DNA of 64,000 bases from contig NC_066316.1 in assembly GCF_022539315.1 (NCBI RefSeq), forward strand, positions 35,217,245 to 35,281,244, written 5' to 3'. The translations under genes were made by a program, and so were the position numbers. Numbering within the stretch: position 1 is the first letter of the stretch; every line of letters starts with the position of its first letter. The stretch comes from Serinus canaria (taxonomy: Eukaryota > Chordata > Aves > Passeriformes > Fringillidae). Below the pieces are notes generated by a model. It did not search any database. It saw nothing but the letters and a program-made list of their open reading frames with translations, and was not told where the DNA came from. Below, piece by piece: positions 13,320 through 27,354 of this stretch.

Positions 13320-13940
13320 ATGGACCAATTTTCCAACAGATGCTATTTTGGAAAAAAGGAAACAACTATAAAGGACAGGTTTCTGGAATATTTTGCTTTT
13401 TTTCTTGCGATTAAATATAATCTTTCCATCTGTCCATCCAATGGCTTCCTGCTTGACATCCCACACTCTGGGTACTCCACTGTGCAAAGGACCAGCAGCC
13501 TCTCCCTGCATCCCATATTTCAGCTTCATTTCTACTCCTTCCCTGCCTGTGTCACAGCACAACAGCAGCCCAGCAGCCTCCCACCCCTTTCTGCTGGACA
13601 GTCACAGTGCCCTGGAGCCTCATGGCCATTGCTCTCTCACCTGTCCCTTTCTCCTTCCCCAGTGACTCCTCCTGGGCTCAGCCATCACAATGAAGAAACC
13701 AGTGTGTTCTCCTTGATCCTGGAATCCTGGAATGCTGGAAAGCTGCACCCCAGCTTTGAGGTCAGGAGACCTCCAACCCAGGAGGAAAGTGGGGTGTCTG
13801 ATAAGACACAAGTGTCATCACCACCTGGGGAGTCAGGAAGGCTCGGGAAGAAGCAGGCATCCTGCCCTTTGGCCTCATCCCTACAGGAACTAACAAATCT
13901 CCACAGGTTGTCTCATTTCTGTGGAGCCAGTATTTTTTGA
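13320..13940 (+). other. 206-codon ATG open frame, unrecognised, probably not a gene
   Basis: The frame runs from ATG at 13320 to TGA at 13938-13940 and is the longest ATG-initiated frame in the window. The N-terminal part is lysine/aromatic-rich and includes FLEYFAFFLAIKYNL. The centre is rich in Ser, Pro and Leu (SLPPLSAGQSQCPG), and the C-terminal part has several polar segments. I recognise no domain, and no signal peptide or transmembrane segment stands out. It lies in a locally G/C-richer patch (13430-13900), where stop codons are rarer, and the opposite strand is also open over part of it (13227-13562). There is no clear upstream promoter or downstream AATAAA tied to it. I keep it because of its length, but chance is the likelier explanation. 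Confidence 0.15.
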
Positions 13941-16900
13941 TGGAAACTGCGTTATCAATTAATTCCTCTTTTTTTCTACCATCTCAAGTCCTGAGATAAA
14001 TCTAATGAGGTTTTGTAGAAGTATCATGTCCTCACTACATCAAGCATGGACACAAAGCTGCACCATCTGATGCAATGCAAAATAACTCAGCACAGCAGGG
14101 CTTTAGAAGAAGCTCAGGGAACAAGTGACTCTACTGCTTGTATCTTCTGTCATGATGAACTGCCAGCTGAACAGAAACTTCATTTTGTTAAGTACAAAAG
14201 CTCTCTTTAGTCAACAGGACTTGCACACAATTGACAGGGCTACACATTAAATCAAAATTTTTCTTCTCCTAGAGCGTGTATAATAAAGTAGTGTCTTCAC
14301 AGTAAGTAACGATAACAATGGTACAAAGGCTTGAGATGATGGGTCTGCATGTCCTCACCAGAGACCAGAGATAAATTATACCCAAGACAGAAGAAAACTC
14401 CCTTTTGCAGAAGCCATTAGCAAATCCATTTCTTGTTTTAATAGATGCACCTCCCTCCCACTTTTTTGCACTCCCTTTAAACATGTTAAATATCCAAATA
14501 CATTATCAGGCAGAGAAGGATATTAGTCGAATGCTGGTTTTTCATCTGTGACAAATACATTAAGTATAATAGATTCCTCTTAATATTTCATAATAATCTT
14601 CATTTAATAATTGATCAGAGTCTAATTTGTAATGCTCATTACTCATGTGAATTGAGAATGTTTTTCATCTCACACTATAGATCCAGCACGGGCAAAGACA
14701 GGAGCTGCGACTGCTGCTCTCGCTGTGTTAATCAGGAGCCAGAGCCTGGAGAGAAGCACAGGTGCAGGGCAAGAAGCACGTCCCTTCCCTGGGAATGCTC
14801 AAGGACAGGAATTGCTTTCCTGAGTGTGCTCTGACGTATGCTGAGTGCATGTCAGCAGAGTGAAGGGCACGTCTCATGCTATCTGTTCAATTGCGCTGTC
14901 ACCGCCAGCTCAAGCATGTCTTTCCCTGTGTTGACATGCATGACAAATTGCAGAAAAAGCTCTGACTGCTAATACTTTCTTCCTTCATCCCAGCTTTCAG
15001 TGCTGGTAAAATGCAGTTAAGCTTCATGAAAGGGCTGTGCTCATAAATTCTTGTTAGATGGGTAATGTTTTGCTACGTGCGCTGAGATGGTCTGTCACGG
15101 AATAACTCTGCTCGTATTTTGGGACCCTGTTTAATCTATTGTGACAATCACCACTTAAAAAAAATCGAAGGATTTTTTCTTACATTGTAATATTACAACA
15201 TACCAACAAATTATTAGTACCTCTGAGGATCTGTTGACTGAACCATAGTAGAAGGTAGGCAATTTTTCTTGCTGCAATCTGTTTCTGCAGCACAAAATAT
15301 AGCACAGTGTTTGAACCATCAGAGCAATATTTGGACACAGCAGGTGAATTAACCAGAGTTAACAGATAGGCTAACCCAAGGAAACCAGCAATTAGTCATG
15401 TAACGAGCAAATACTGGTGGAGGTATTTTAATTTGTAGAAACTATGAAGCAAAAAATGTGGAAAACTTGTTTCAACAGCTGTGAAGTCGTGCTCTTACAG
15501 GAGAGCTGTGGACCTTTTCAAGCCTCAGGTTGTTTCAACAGATGTCTTGCACTCTACATTACTCAAGCAGTAACTGGTCACAATAAGCATGAAAGAAAAC
15601 CCAGGGTAAGAAGACGTGGTAAAGCCCCTGCTGCAGCAGGCAGACAGACAGACAGACAGACAGAGAGACAGGGGCAGCTAGACACAGCTTGCTGCACCTG
15701 TGCCCTGGATGGGACTTCCTCCCTTTTCCACATCTCTGAAATGGGTCAGACCTCACCTAGAGATAGCTAAAGTGAAGCCTTCCATGAACATAATGGGGTG
15801 TACTTCAACAAATTTTATGTGAATCTATGCAAACTTCTTTTTAATTATATTCATTCATAAGTTAGAGGTATTCTTTTTTTCCAAACAGAGTATTTTAAAT
15901 TTATTTCCTCTTCTGCTACAAGTTCTTTGGAACAGGGATTATTTCTTCATGTGTGAAGATAAGACACCTCAGGCACTGAGTTCCAGAATTTTGAGGGAGG
16001 CTAATTGTATTATCAATACAATCATTTTCAAGCATAGAAACCCATCTGTCCTATAGTATATAAAACAAGTACTTTCATACTCTCCATCCTTCTTTCCAGG
16101 GAAAGACTCTGTTGAGAAATGAAAAGAAAGGTTTGTTGAACCAGAAAAACTCTGGTCTACCTTACTCCTCCTCCTCCTCCTCTTCTGTGTCAGTATCAAC
16201 ACAGAAGACTAAATCCCTTCTGAGCAAACTTGTGGTATTACTCACTATTTTGTTATACGTATAATAATATGCATGATTTTTTCCAGCACCAAAAATTAGC
16301 AATCAAGACCAACAGTGCTTGACCCAAGCAGGCCTGGCAGTACTTGCATCTTTTAAGACCCTGAGTCACGTTCCCTTCTCAGGGTTTTCATTTTTCTGTG
16401 CTGATCACCTGCATTAACTCAATCTTAGTAATTCTGGAGGTGTTGCATATAAAACACACCAAAAAATATTGCTATATTTTAAATTGCCTGACACTGTAAT
16501 CAGCCGTGGCCCCAGCTGGGCATGTGAACAGCTCATGACTCTGTCATCATCTCTGACCTGGCACTTGCATTAGGTCTCCCAAACAGCTGAGATAGATCTG
16601 AAAATGGGGTTCACTGGAAGTTAAATGTCAGAGAGGATAGGGATGTTTCACAGGATTTTCAAATGCCCTACCTCTAAAAGTCTTACACTGATCAGTCTCT
16701 TTTGCTTAAGCACGTTCTCAACCTGGGTTATTTGGGTTGCTAATGTAAAAGTTAGAGAGTGAAAAACCTCCAATGCTGAATATGCATAGATGAATCCCAC
16801 TGTTTCTGTGTGAAGTGCAGAGCATTTCCAGATGGCTTTGATGCATATTAAATGTTTATTATGTTTTCTAAAATTATTTGATTGAGTTCAACAAATTATA

Positions 16901-17499
16901 ACTGAGTATCTGAAATGAGAGAAAAAACAGATAAAAAACTATAACATTTCAAAAAGTAAGTAATTGTTTGTAATTGCTATTCAGAGATATTTGTTTCCAC
17001 ATGTGGTAAAATATTTTTGTTGTGTGCTCTCCAACAAGTACTTTGGAAAGCAGCTTCCAGAGCAAGGTGCTCCTACTCACTGTTTGAACTCCAGGCAAAA
17101 AGAGAATAGGGGTGAGGAGTCCTTAAAAACAGAGCAGGCAAACAAGGTTCAGCAACTTGCCAGGGTAAATGCATTCAAACTGGTTTGCTATATCTGATCA
17201 TTTCCCAGTAAGATTGTCTTTAATTATTTTTGTATTTATTTTGGTGCATAGTAAAATATTTGCAAAGCACCAAAGTGTTTTATTCAGAATATTAACTGTT
17301 CAAGTTAGCTGCTATGGCTTCCTTGACTTCAGAGAGAGCTCCAAGAGGCAGAAGGTCGCAGGTTTTTTATCACTCCTGCATACAGTGACATGCCTTCTTA
17401 TTGCAGTTGCTTGCAGAAGATGGCATGAATATTGGATGAAATCACTTGGGAGCTTGACCTTCACTGCAACTCACCATGAATCATGTTCATGATGCTTAC
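13941..17499. other. mostly non-coding stretch; possible last exon near 16.2 kb
   Basis: Nothing recognisable is present apart from a (CAGA)6 microsatellite at 15642-15665 and a (CTC)6 run near 16165-16182. Read on the minus strand, 16162-16208 begins after a weak acceptor (gggatttag) and encodes a short tail ending DTDT followed by seven Glu and TAA. It would be in phase with the candidate exon at 17500-17620. This is a tentative C-terminus with confidence of only about 0.15. Confidence 0.4.
15642..15665. repeat. (CAGA)6 microsatellite
   Basis: Six uninterrupted copies of the tetranucleotide CAGA, followed by a degenerate gagaca. Confidence 0.9.
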
Positions 17500-17620
17500 C
17501 ACCCAAGCTTGTCAGACATCTCTCTAACTCTGGTGAATTCTGGTCAAAGTTAGTCACAAAAGTCTTTTTGCTGGGCTGGATCTGAAGTCTTGCAACATCT
17601 ACTAATCTGTGCTTAAGTAT
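17500..17620 (-). CDS. candidate internal exon, unrecognised gene
   Basis: On the minus strand a pyrimidine-rich acceptor (tttcctcttggtgacttag) precedes 121 nt open in one frame, which ends at a good donor (GGGTG|gtaagc). The frame contains ARLQIQPSKKTFVTNFD and SPELERCLTSLG. An in-frame TAG lies directly before the segment, as expected if it is an exon. A second acceptor at 17601 would put the exon in phase 1, matching the phase-1 end of the candidate exon at 18070-18205 only 465 bp upstream. The polar, charged composition looks coding, but I do not recognise the protein. A chance open segment cannot be excluded. Confidence 0.33.
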
Positions 17621-18069
17621 CTAAGTCACCAAGAGGAAACTATGTTTTAGTCCCTCTACTCCTAGTCTCCAAGTGTTGTGATAACCTGTGAAGCCACTGA
17701 AAGTGTAGTGAAAGAACAGCAAAAAAAACAAATTAAAATATAACATGAAGTAAAATTCAGTTTGCTTCCAGCACACCAAAACAATCTTCACATAATCATA
17801 AAGATTTAATTAAAATTTCTCTGCACCTCTTAACTGCTTAAACTGATGTTTGAGGTTATTTTCCACTTTTCACCTCTTGAATGTTTTTTTTCCCATTTAT
17901 AGGTGAAACGGAGAAAGCCACCTGAAACATCAAGCACAGTTTGAAATGGCATTTACAGCTTTTCCCATAAGGCTTCCAGGATCTTAGTAAATGGTAGGTT
18001 TCTCAAGGATCAGGCCAGTACACCTCACATTCATGACCATATATTGGAAAAGGTCGTTTTGTAACATAC

Positions 18070-18205
18070 CTGGGAAAACCTCTCCCATGACTTCTGAATT
18101 TAAAGAAAGGCTATGCAATCTCTTGGACTCACAGTCTTGAGCATTTTCAGAAACCAATGCTGGATTTTCCTCAATGATAAAAAAGCTATCATCAGATTCA
18201 AAGCC
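18070..18205 (-). CDS. candidate internal exon, unrecognised gene (best supported)
   Basis: This is the most exon-like segment of the window. On the minus strand it follows a strong acceptor (gctttttcctttctag) and ends at a strong donor (CCCAG|gtatgt). Its 136 nt are open in only one of three frames, giving 45 codons that begin GFESDDSFFIIEENP and include NSEVMGEVFP. It starts in phase 0 and ends in phase 1. The in-frame codon immediately upstream is TAG, so the open frame coincides with the splice boundary. The acidic-hydrophobic composition is typical of coding sequence rather than A/T-rich intron. I cannot assign a family. The downstream neighbour would be 17500-17601 and the upstream neighbour 28247-28438, whose frame also ends in phase 0. 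Confidence 0.42.
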
Positions 18206-18844
18206 CTAGAAAGGAAAAAGCATCAGTAAAGTACAGATGAATACAGACAGGGTAAGAGTGCTGAGGCAACAAACAAGGGAATATTAGGCTGTTTCAGAAG
18301 ATCCCTTTGGAAAGCTCACAGCCAGCACTGCTAGAGAAGTCTCCAGAAATTTACCAGACAGCATTTCACGAAGCCAGGAAGAAAAGACAGGTATAGGAGG
18401 TGAATTAAAGCTGCTCCATCTGAGCTGCACTGGGCACTCAAGACCTGCCAATCTCAGCCTCTGTGTTCAGGTGAGGTTACTAATTTTTTCTTCTTAAATT
18501 CACCTGCACACATGAATATTTTCATAAGTTCCCAGACTAAGAAAGTATTTGTCTGTATTTCTCCCCATGGAAAGGATTCTCTGCTGCTAATTCTCTTATA
18601 TATGGAAAGTACTGTATTATTTTCACTCCATGAGATGCACTTTCTGCTCTGTAGCACTCAGGACTGGGCATACACAGGGGCAGAAGTTAAGGCATTTTTG
18701 CAGCCCACTATGAGAATGGCAGGTCACAGTTGGCAACTCCTTATGACTGCTCTGCTGAAGCCTAATTTTCTCAACCCCTCAGTCATCCTGGGTATATCCA
18801 CTGCATTGAAAACACCAACCAACAAATCAACCAGAAAACAACCA

Positions 18845-18886
18845 GAAGGTGAAAGAAAATGAAGGTGAAAGAAAATGAAGGTGAAA
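18845..18886. repeat. 16-bp tandem repeat, 2.6 copies
   Basis: The unit gaaggtgaaagaaaat occurs at 18845-18860 and 18861-18876, followed by a partial third copy. Confidence 0.85.
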
Positions 18887-20064
18887 AAGACAGAGAAAGG
18901 CAGACTTCTTTTAACAGAATGAAAAGTCAAATTTTCTATTTCTCCAGAATTTTAAATGAAACAAATGCAGGTGGAAGGATCAGTGGAAGAACAGTTTTCC
19001 CATTTTTTCTTTTCTCACACAGGGATTTAGATCCCACCAAGCCCAAGAACTAAAATATATTTAAAGTTGTACTACAGAGGTCTTCCATTTTGGACCATTA
19101 TTTACAGCAAAGCAAAATAAAGCAAACAGGGTAGTTACATTTCTCAAATATCAATTATTCCTTATGCCTTCCACTGCACAAAGATTTCCTTCTTGTAACT
19201 TTTTTCTCTCTTAATAGGTTGCAATTTAGGAAAGTCTTTCAAATGTGAAAATTATCCTCTAGGCTTAAATTCTGTAATTTCCCAGTATTTTGGAGAATAA
19301 ATCAATGTTTAAAGAAAAGAGTTCTGCTTGACCTCCATGTTCAAAATTTAATCCATTGTAGTGTTTTACTGAATTAAATGTGCATTTGACCCATACCTCT
19401 GTCCTAAAGCCATTGGGAAGTAAACACTCACATTACTTTTTTTCAAATCTCTTACATTACAATCCTGACTTAATGTCTCCTAGATCATATTTGTTTATAT
19501 TTTTACCTTTTCACAGTTTCTTAAATATTTCCAATGTCATGAAATCAAAAGATCATGCTTTATTCTACTCAATGACTCACCAGAGCTAGGAAAGCTACCC
19601 TATTTCCTCTGAGGTTCTACATGGAATCTAGAACACCTGTGTTATGTTTTGGTTATTTTTATCATCTTCAGATGTTCCCTGGTTCTTTCAGGAAACCCAC
19701 CTTTAAATTTTTGATGGTATTTTTTTTCCTCCTTGGTGTTTTTCGCAAAATGTATGTCTTGTTCTTGCACTGTACTATTCTGACCTCTGCAGTTTAACTT
19801 CCTTCTGTCTATTTGCTGATACACTTAATTTAATGCAGCTGTCAAATTTGACCAATGACAAATGTAACAGCCCTTTTAAAGTAATCACAAGATCTTAAGC
19901 ACTAATAGTTATAGTACTGCTCAATGCATTAACCTCAGCCCTTGGTATGACAGAGTTTCTAATCTATTATGTGATACTGGGTGCTTTGATTCCAGCATAA
20001 ATCAATAATGCAGCAGTATAGCACAAGCATTATGGAATTTCACATGTAAGGAAATACCTGTTAG

Positions 20065-20118
20065 GTTTTTTTTGTTTGTTTGTTTTTGTTTTGTTTTGGT
20101 TTGGTTGGTTTTTTTTCT
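20065..20118. repeat. T/G low-complexity tract
   Basis: T runs are interrupted only by single or paired G (tttgtttgtttg, ggtttggttgg). This is the complement of the A/C tracts seen elsewhere in the window. Confidence 0.85.
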
Positions 20119-23100
20119 TTATTTATATGACAATAGCTTATACTTGTCAAGCAATAAAAGCATATTTTTTACTATTTCAGAATGATATTCCTGTTATAAA
20201 TATTCCTTCAGGAATCATTTCAGGCCTTATCAAATCCAATATACATTAAACAGGATTGATATTAGTATCGTGTTTGGGGTTTTTTGTGTGCTCAGACCCA
20301 TATGAGGTGAACCCTGCACATGTCCATGCAGAATATTATCTGAAAGTATAAGCTGCATTTCTTCAAGCCAGCTCAACAACCAAAAGTAGGTACATTAGTG
20401 CGGTTCCTGAGTTTGGATAACTCAGCTGGAGCAGAACATCAGAAGATCAGAAGGTTCTAGAAGGTTCTGGCAAATAGTTCAGGTATCTCTGAGTGCACAG
20501 TGCTAAATGCCTGTGCCTACTGCAATAAGTACTTCTGTGGATTTCCATCTTCTGCAACTAATCAGGTGTGCATTGCCAGTAGTCCCCATACAAAGATTCA
20601 TGCCTTTTGAAAATAAAGGGGAAGAGGACCAAGAAGAGGGAGATTTCAGAAACAGTCCAGATTTCAGTACTTTCTTCTGACAAAGTTCAAACATTTCCCT
20701 TTGGCCTAGAAGAGCTTACTCACAGTGTTACTTTTAACAAATACTTACTTTTGCTAAAATCAAAATGATCAAGCAATGAAAGGAAAAGGAGCAGACTTTT
20801 TTTAAGGCACCTTATCTACACTTCCAAAGAGCAAGAACAAACAAGCACAGCAATTGGCAGTTCAGACCAATTATCAGAAAAGCTGACCACATATAAGTTT
20901 AAATGAAAAAGATCAGTTATTTTTACATTTAGACTGCAATATTTTCTCATCAGCATTCATTGGTCTCTGCCACCTCATTCTACTCTCCAGCCCTAAAAAT
21001 TCTTCCCAAAGTACTGAAGTAAATAATGAGCTAATGCAATTGCTGTTGCAAAGTATTTACTATTTCTGTTGGCCCTAGAGAAAGTGCTGACAGATTATTG
21101 TGTTCTTTTCTCTGTGCCATACCATCAAATTTGTGTCTAATAAATCAGTTAATTTCAGTATAATTGTACTTGGAGAAAGATTGGACCATGATGGCCATTT
21201 TTAGTCATTTGAGATTTCTTGTTTTCTCAGTCAATAGTTCTCCTTATTGAAAACTTTAATAAAAATTATATAATATTTTTATTTTTTACAATTCTTCATT
21301 GAGTGAGCAGTGTCCTTGGGAGGGATACTATTATTTTGCTCTCCCTTCTCATGTACATCAGCAGTTCCTTATTCAACCGCTCTTAAACAACATAGGAGAA
21401 TTTGTATTTGATATTCCAAAGCTCATAATCTGGGGTGCAGAACTTCCAAAAAAAGATTCTCAGAAATAGAATGAGCAGAACCAAGAGAAAGGAGTGAAAA
21501 GATCTACCTCCTCCTGCTGTCAAGGATACCAGAAGTCCTAAAGCCTTATCTTTAAAGTCTCACACATATCACAGCCCCTAGGGATGGAGCTGAAAGGATG
21601 ATTTGATGGAATTGAAATGATTTGGAGCTCAGAGGAACGCTAATGAGTTGAGTCTCTGAGCTCTGCCTGTCTGAGTCCATTGACTTTGCACCCTTGCTCA
21701 TTATCATCATAGCAGTTCTACCTTACACAGTGCCTGCCACTCTTCACTTGAACAGATAACTTACACAGCAATTGCTCAGAAGAGAGTAATTGTGAAAACT
21801 CAGCATTTTGCTAGTGTAAGGTAGAAGTCAGACACAGCAAGGTCTGAAGTGCAGTAAGACTTTTTACAGCATCTGTGTTGTTTTCAGCCCAGGAGGTACA
21901 GGGGTGCAAGGGTGGGGGGACAGGGAGGACAGGACAGAACTCACTGTACCCTCTGCTCAGCTCGCAGGTGAAAGCAATCTCTACAGTGAGAAGGGACAGA
22001 AAGCCACACCACCACTTCCACTAACAACAGGGAAAAGGAGATCATAGAGAAATGTGGGAAAGTTTGAACCATTTTCCTTATCTACACTAAAATGCATGCT
22101 CTAGCAAAGTCTGTCTCTATTTCCCCAACAAAAGCTAAGAAAATGAATAAACAGTGTCTTTAAGACACCATGGTTATAATCTCCTTCTGCACTACTCAGG
22201 AATCTGGTGGGAGATAGCAATATTTGAAACAGTCTTGAAACTGCACTAAGAGATGGCAAAACAATATTTACTACAAAAATTCCAAAGCATTCTTTAGTCT
22301 GCTACACACTGTTGAGCTAGCTGAAGGAGCTCTTTGGAATCTGATGAAGTAGCTGTCTCCTAACATGCCATTGAAGCAGGACACTGCATTTCCTTTGCTC
22401 TTTTGGGGCTTGCATGGGAATTGGCAAGATAGCATTATAGTAAGAAATGAGTCTTAGAAACGTGCAGTGATCGAGCTCTCAGCTTGCATGAGGATGCCAA
22501 GTCAGACAGAGCAATAGGTCTTCTCACCATGGTGGCACACTATATTGGCAGACTTTTCAAGGATCATAAAGATGTCTCTCCTGCTGTGCAGTTCAGCTCT
22601 ATGTCCAGCCTGAAGGAAAGATTTGTAATCTAGCAATCTTTTCTGGGAGAGGATGAGAGGCTTTCAGGTGGCAGGTGCCCAGGGCTCTCTAAGGGAATTA
22701 CCTCACAATTTTCTACTTGTAATTTTTATTTTATACACCAACAATAAAAGAAAGATATGACAAAGAAATCTCCTAAAGAACCCGGAGAGAAAGGACTTGG
22801 TTGGTTCATGGTCCCATTCAGCCTCAAAGATAGAAATAAAGTTCTAATAGGAAGAAGATTTGAGCAGAAAGAAAAGTTGAATTGTATTTCTTCAGTTACC
22901 TTGAGAACAATTCACAGGGACTAGACTAACAAAGCCAAAAACTAGCTAAGTCATGTGCCTGGTAATCTGCTCATCTTCTGTGCCAAAGCAATGAATTTTG
23001 TCTCATCAACCAGTTGTCTCTTGGATGTTCTGTTTTCAAGCAACTATAGAGAGTTTTAGATACAACTTCATGATAAAAAATTTTTATTGGATGTGTAAAT

Positions 23101-24362
23101 TGAAAGGCTGGGTATTGGAAAGGCAAATTAATGCTAAGCAGAATAATAAGGACTGGAATTGGACCAAAGGACAGAAATTAATAATTATTAGGCTAGAGGT
23201 AAATTTCTTGTCTTCCAAAGAAGGTACTTGAGCCCAGCAGCAGAAAATGGAAAATGTACCCCAACCACATTTGTGGATTATGTTTCAATCACAGAACAGA
23301 AGTTACATTATCTTATGCAGTAGCCAGTAGGTTCTGTGAACCAAGAGTAGTACTAAAGAGTTTAGAACATGACCAACTTTATGCAAGAAGAAGGAAACTG
23401 AAGTTCATGCAACTAAACTTTATGTGAAAATGAAGGACATTTTGTTTTCACTGAGGAATTATGATGCATAAGGAAAGATGTAGTCTGACTAGGAGCAAGA
23501 GAACCTGAACAATGCAGTTCAGACTACTAGAACCACTGAGAAATATTTCCTGAGCAAAATATTTCAGAGTTTTGACTAACATAAATCACTAAAATTTTAA
23601 AGGTTTCCACAGAAATTAAAAAACATGTTCTGACCTCTAGAATGTCAAAGGATTAAAGGGAATTCTTTCTCCTATGTGTCTAAATTCATGCAGTATTAAA
23701 ATATGCTTTTTCTTCATATTTTGTGATATTCAGTATACAGCCACTAGAGTCTCAGGAAGGATTGCAGACATCCTTCCTTCAGGCTCCATGTTTCAGAAAC
23801 TGCTCCTTAAAATCTCCCATCATAGCCATAAATGAACTTCAAACAGTTATGCAGCAAAACTTGTCTTTCATATAGCATCAGATATGCCTTGTATTTCTAA
23901 TAATGATGAGTCTTTAAGTGCTCCTCAGACAAAGGACAAAGATAAATCTACAGATTTAAATAGCAAGTTTCATGCCCTTAGATAGTAGGATGCTGTATGG
24001 GTAAAAAGAATCAATGATTTACTTGAGTTATTTCAAAGCTGCATCTAAGTCAGTAAAAACCACTAATAGCAGATCTCACTGGCAGGAAGTTTTTAAGGAT
24101 AGAGCTTGGATTAGTAAAATACATGCAGGAATGATTATGTGATGATGACTTATATAAAATGTCCCTTAGGCACCTTTCCCTCTGCTGTCACATTAGTTAA
24201 TCTCATGAAGATTCAGTTGTAAATTTTGAGTCATTTCTCAAAAAATATTTACACGTTTGACAGCTTCATCAAGTCACTGCAAGGTTCATGAATTCAATCA
24301 AAGATACGGTGTATTTCTTGGCTCTGATACACTCTTTGTTTAATTCAATAGAAAGCTTCTCA

Positions 24363-24388
24363 GGCCTCTTGGGGCCTCTTGGGGCCTG
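24363..24388. repeat. 10-bp tandem repeat, 2.6 copies
   Basis: Direct repeats of ggcctcttgg. Confidence 0.85.
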
Positions 24389-27309
24389 CAGAACTTCAAG
24401 GTGCCCCTAAGACTACAGGTTGCAATGAAAGCCAGTGAAGCAAGCAAAATTTGTCAAATAAGCCACACAATGTAAGCTTAGCTATTTAAAAATCTTATTT
24501 AAGTTTCTTTGTACTTTACTGTATGATATCACTACCCTTTTAACAAGAATTAGTAGGTAAAAATCCAATATTGGCAAGTTTTTGCATACTAATAAATTAA
24601 ATAAATACTAATAAATTAAAATTCAGGTGCAGATAATGTTGTAAATATATAATCAGAAAACCAGCAGAGAATTGAATGGATTTTTAGGATATTTGATAAA
24701 CCAAAGTTTGTTTGTCTGGTGTTCTTTTTAATTTTAGCAGTTATAACTAAGTTTCTTGAGTCCTTAAATTATCAGTTTTCAGTCCCCATGTGCAATCCAG
24801 GCTTCCTCACACAGCTCCCATTCTAAGGCATCATCATGAGCCCAGAATCCTGCCGTTTTCATCAATATCAGGGAAGCAAAGTTATAAAGGAAAAGAGTTA
24901 TTGACACGGCTTACAGCTGTAAATTTTTGGCCATTTACTGGCCAAAACTCTCAGCATAATCTACTGAGACTCTGTCACACAGAGAGTATTAACCACCTCG
25001 ACATCCCTCTTGCCATGTTATGCCTTTACAGAGAAAACATGCAACTCATTGTGAAAAAAACCTCTGTCCTGCATTCATCCTGGCATGGAGTAAAATGGCT
25101 CAAAGCTCTGTCATGCCTTGATAATATGATTCAGACATGATATGATTCAGACCCTGTGCTGTAAGGAGGCTCCTAGAGGTTGGAAATAAGCATCAAATCT
25201 TAGCTCAATTTTGGAAGCTTAAGCCTGAATTTCCTGACTTCAGTTGCTTTGAAGGTAATTATTAGCCTCTTGTGGTTATTATAAATATTTCCATAATATT
25301 CACATTTCCTGATTCCACCCTGAAAGAAAGCAGGAAATGCCAACAATTGGGAGAATTGACATTTGCTAACGGAGCAAATGGCTCGCCTTTGTGTACAGTA
25401 TGCATGAGCCGGATAAGTGAAGTTTTATATGTTGAGCCAAAGCAAATGCAAACCCTGAATTTTCTGAGAGTTCCTCTTTATTGGAACTTCTTCTCACACA
25501 TTTCAGCTGTAAACTTTCTTACCAACTCAAAACAGCCCTTTTGAAGTGATGGGCCAGTAGTGAAGGTAGAAAGTGTATGGCCTATGGTATTGTCTCGTAG
25601 GGTGAGAGGGTAAAAAGAACAAAAAGAAAGGAGGACTGTGTATCAGACTGGAGCTACAGGGAGGAAAAGTGAATGTGTGCTTGTCAGAAACAAGAATTTT
25701 GCAATATGAAGGAATGACATGCAATATATACTTAAAGAAAATCCCAGGTTTTCAATGAAACTTCCTTCCGTTCAAAAAGAGCCCTCAGGTTTAACAATCT
25801 GTCAGAGCTAATATTATATATGTGACCTTAAATATTCATTGAGTTTGTAGAGATTTCATCTTCTTTTGCATTTATCAAGAATTATTCATAATATGGAAGT
25901 TTCTGTCATAATTCAGACACTTTAGGCCAAAAACTGTAGAAAGAAAACTAAAGCCCCAAAAGAGAAAATGACAGCTACAGTGATGGAATGGGGATAAGTG
26001 ATAGTTTTAAAGAAACTCACTGTACATCTGTAATTTTCCCTTTTAACACCTTATCTTTAAGCTATACTTCATTTAAGATGTCGACACAGCTTGATGTGAA
26101 GTGCATAATTTACTGAATGCTGACATTCTTGTATGATTTATTTTGTTGTTTTGCAAGTCAAGTACAATCTTGCAACTCTGTCTTACTCGTGAAATACTAA
26201 AAAAACCCTTTGTGTTTACTGAAGCAGTGATCAAAACATGAACATTATATGCCACATCTAGTTTAAAGCACAAATATGAGTGCCAAATTTGCCTAAAATC
26301 AAATCACTCATTCAGAATGCACAGCATCAAAGAGTTTTGATTCGATTTGACAAGGCAGCACAAGGCACTTAATGGGACATTCAACACACCAATACAAATT
26401 TGCTTTGCCTGTTGCATCACTCTCTACTTCCTGCTCCTTATTTTATGAGATGATAGAGTTGACAGAAAGGAGATTTGAGAGATCTAGATGGAAATCTGTG
26501 CTTTGAAACTTGGCTTTTTAATTATTATTTATCATCTGTATTACATCAAAATGGAGAAATATACATATTCCTTATTTTCAGAATGCAGTGCCTATATCTC
26601 TCTTCAAAACCATTAACTAGAAATGTTTTTATAAGTAAAGTGATGAAGAAATACATAAAAAAGATGAACCATGTGAGAAATAAAATTCAGTGATAAACCT
26701 TAAAAATAGGTTCAGAAATTGTTTGTAATATTGGACATACAATTAATACCAAAGATCTAGGCATATAAAATTACTTTTCTAGGCTTATTATTACCAATTG
26801 CAGGCTCTAAAATTGCAAACTGTAGTCCTTTCATTTGAAGACTTTTTTTTACCCACAAGTGTATCCACAGCAAAATAAGCCTCATCAAATCCTTTTATGC
26901 AGAGGTAATATGGAGGACAGGCAAAACCTTTTCTAGAAAACAGCATTATTATTACTGGGGAATATGTCCTATACCTAGAAGTATTTTCACATATTTCTCT
27001 CTGTTCATCTCTCTTTCAGATGCCCACAGGTACCCAACTACAAACATACCTACACACCACATCTGGCTCAGTTGAAAGACCTATGTCCTACACTTCTCCC
27101 TTCTAACAGTATCAAATGTCTGCTCTTCATGCAGCTCTTATGAGCTATGTGGTACTTTGTGATTGTGTCCTTTTTGATGGCATCACAAGGAGTTTGCCTT
27201 CATGGAAAGAAATTAGGCATTAGATAATTATTTTGAAGAAAAAAATTAGTTATCAGATAATCCGTTGGAAAGGCATTCACGAAAAGGTTAATGATACACT
27301 AAAAAGTTG

Positions 27310-27354
27310 AAAAAACCAAAACCAAAAAAAAAACAAAAAAAAAAAAAAAAAACC
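27310..27354. repeat. A/C low-complexity tract
   Basis: A runs broken only by C or CC, ending in an 18-base A run. No target-site duplication or retropseudogene body is visible beside it. Confidence 0.85.
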
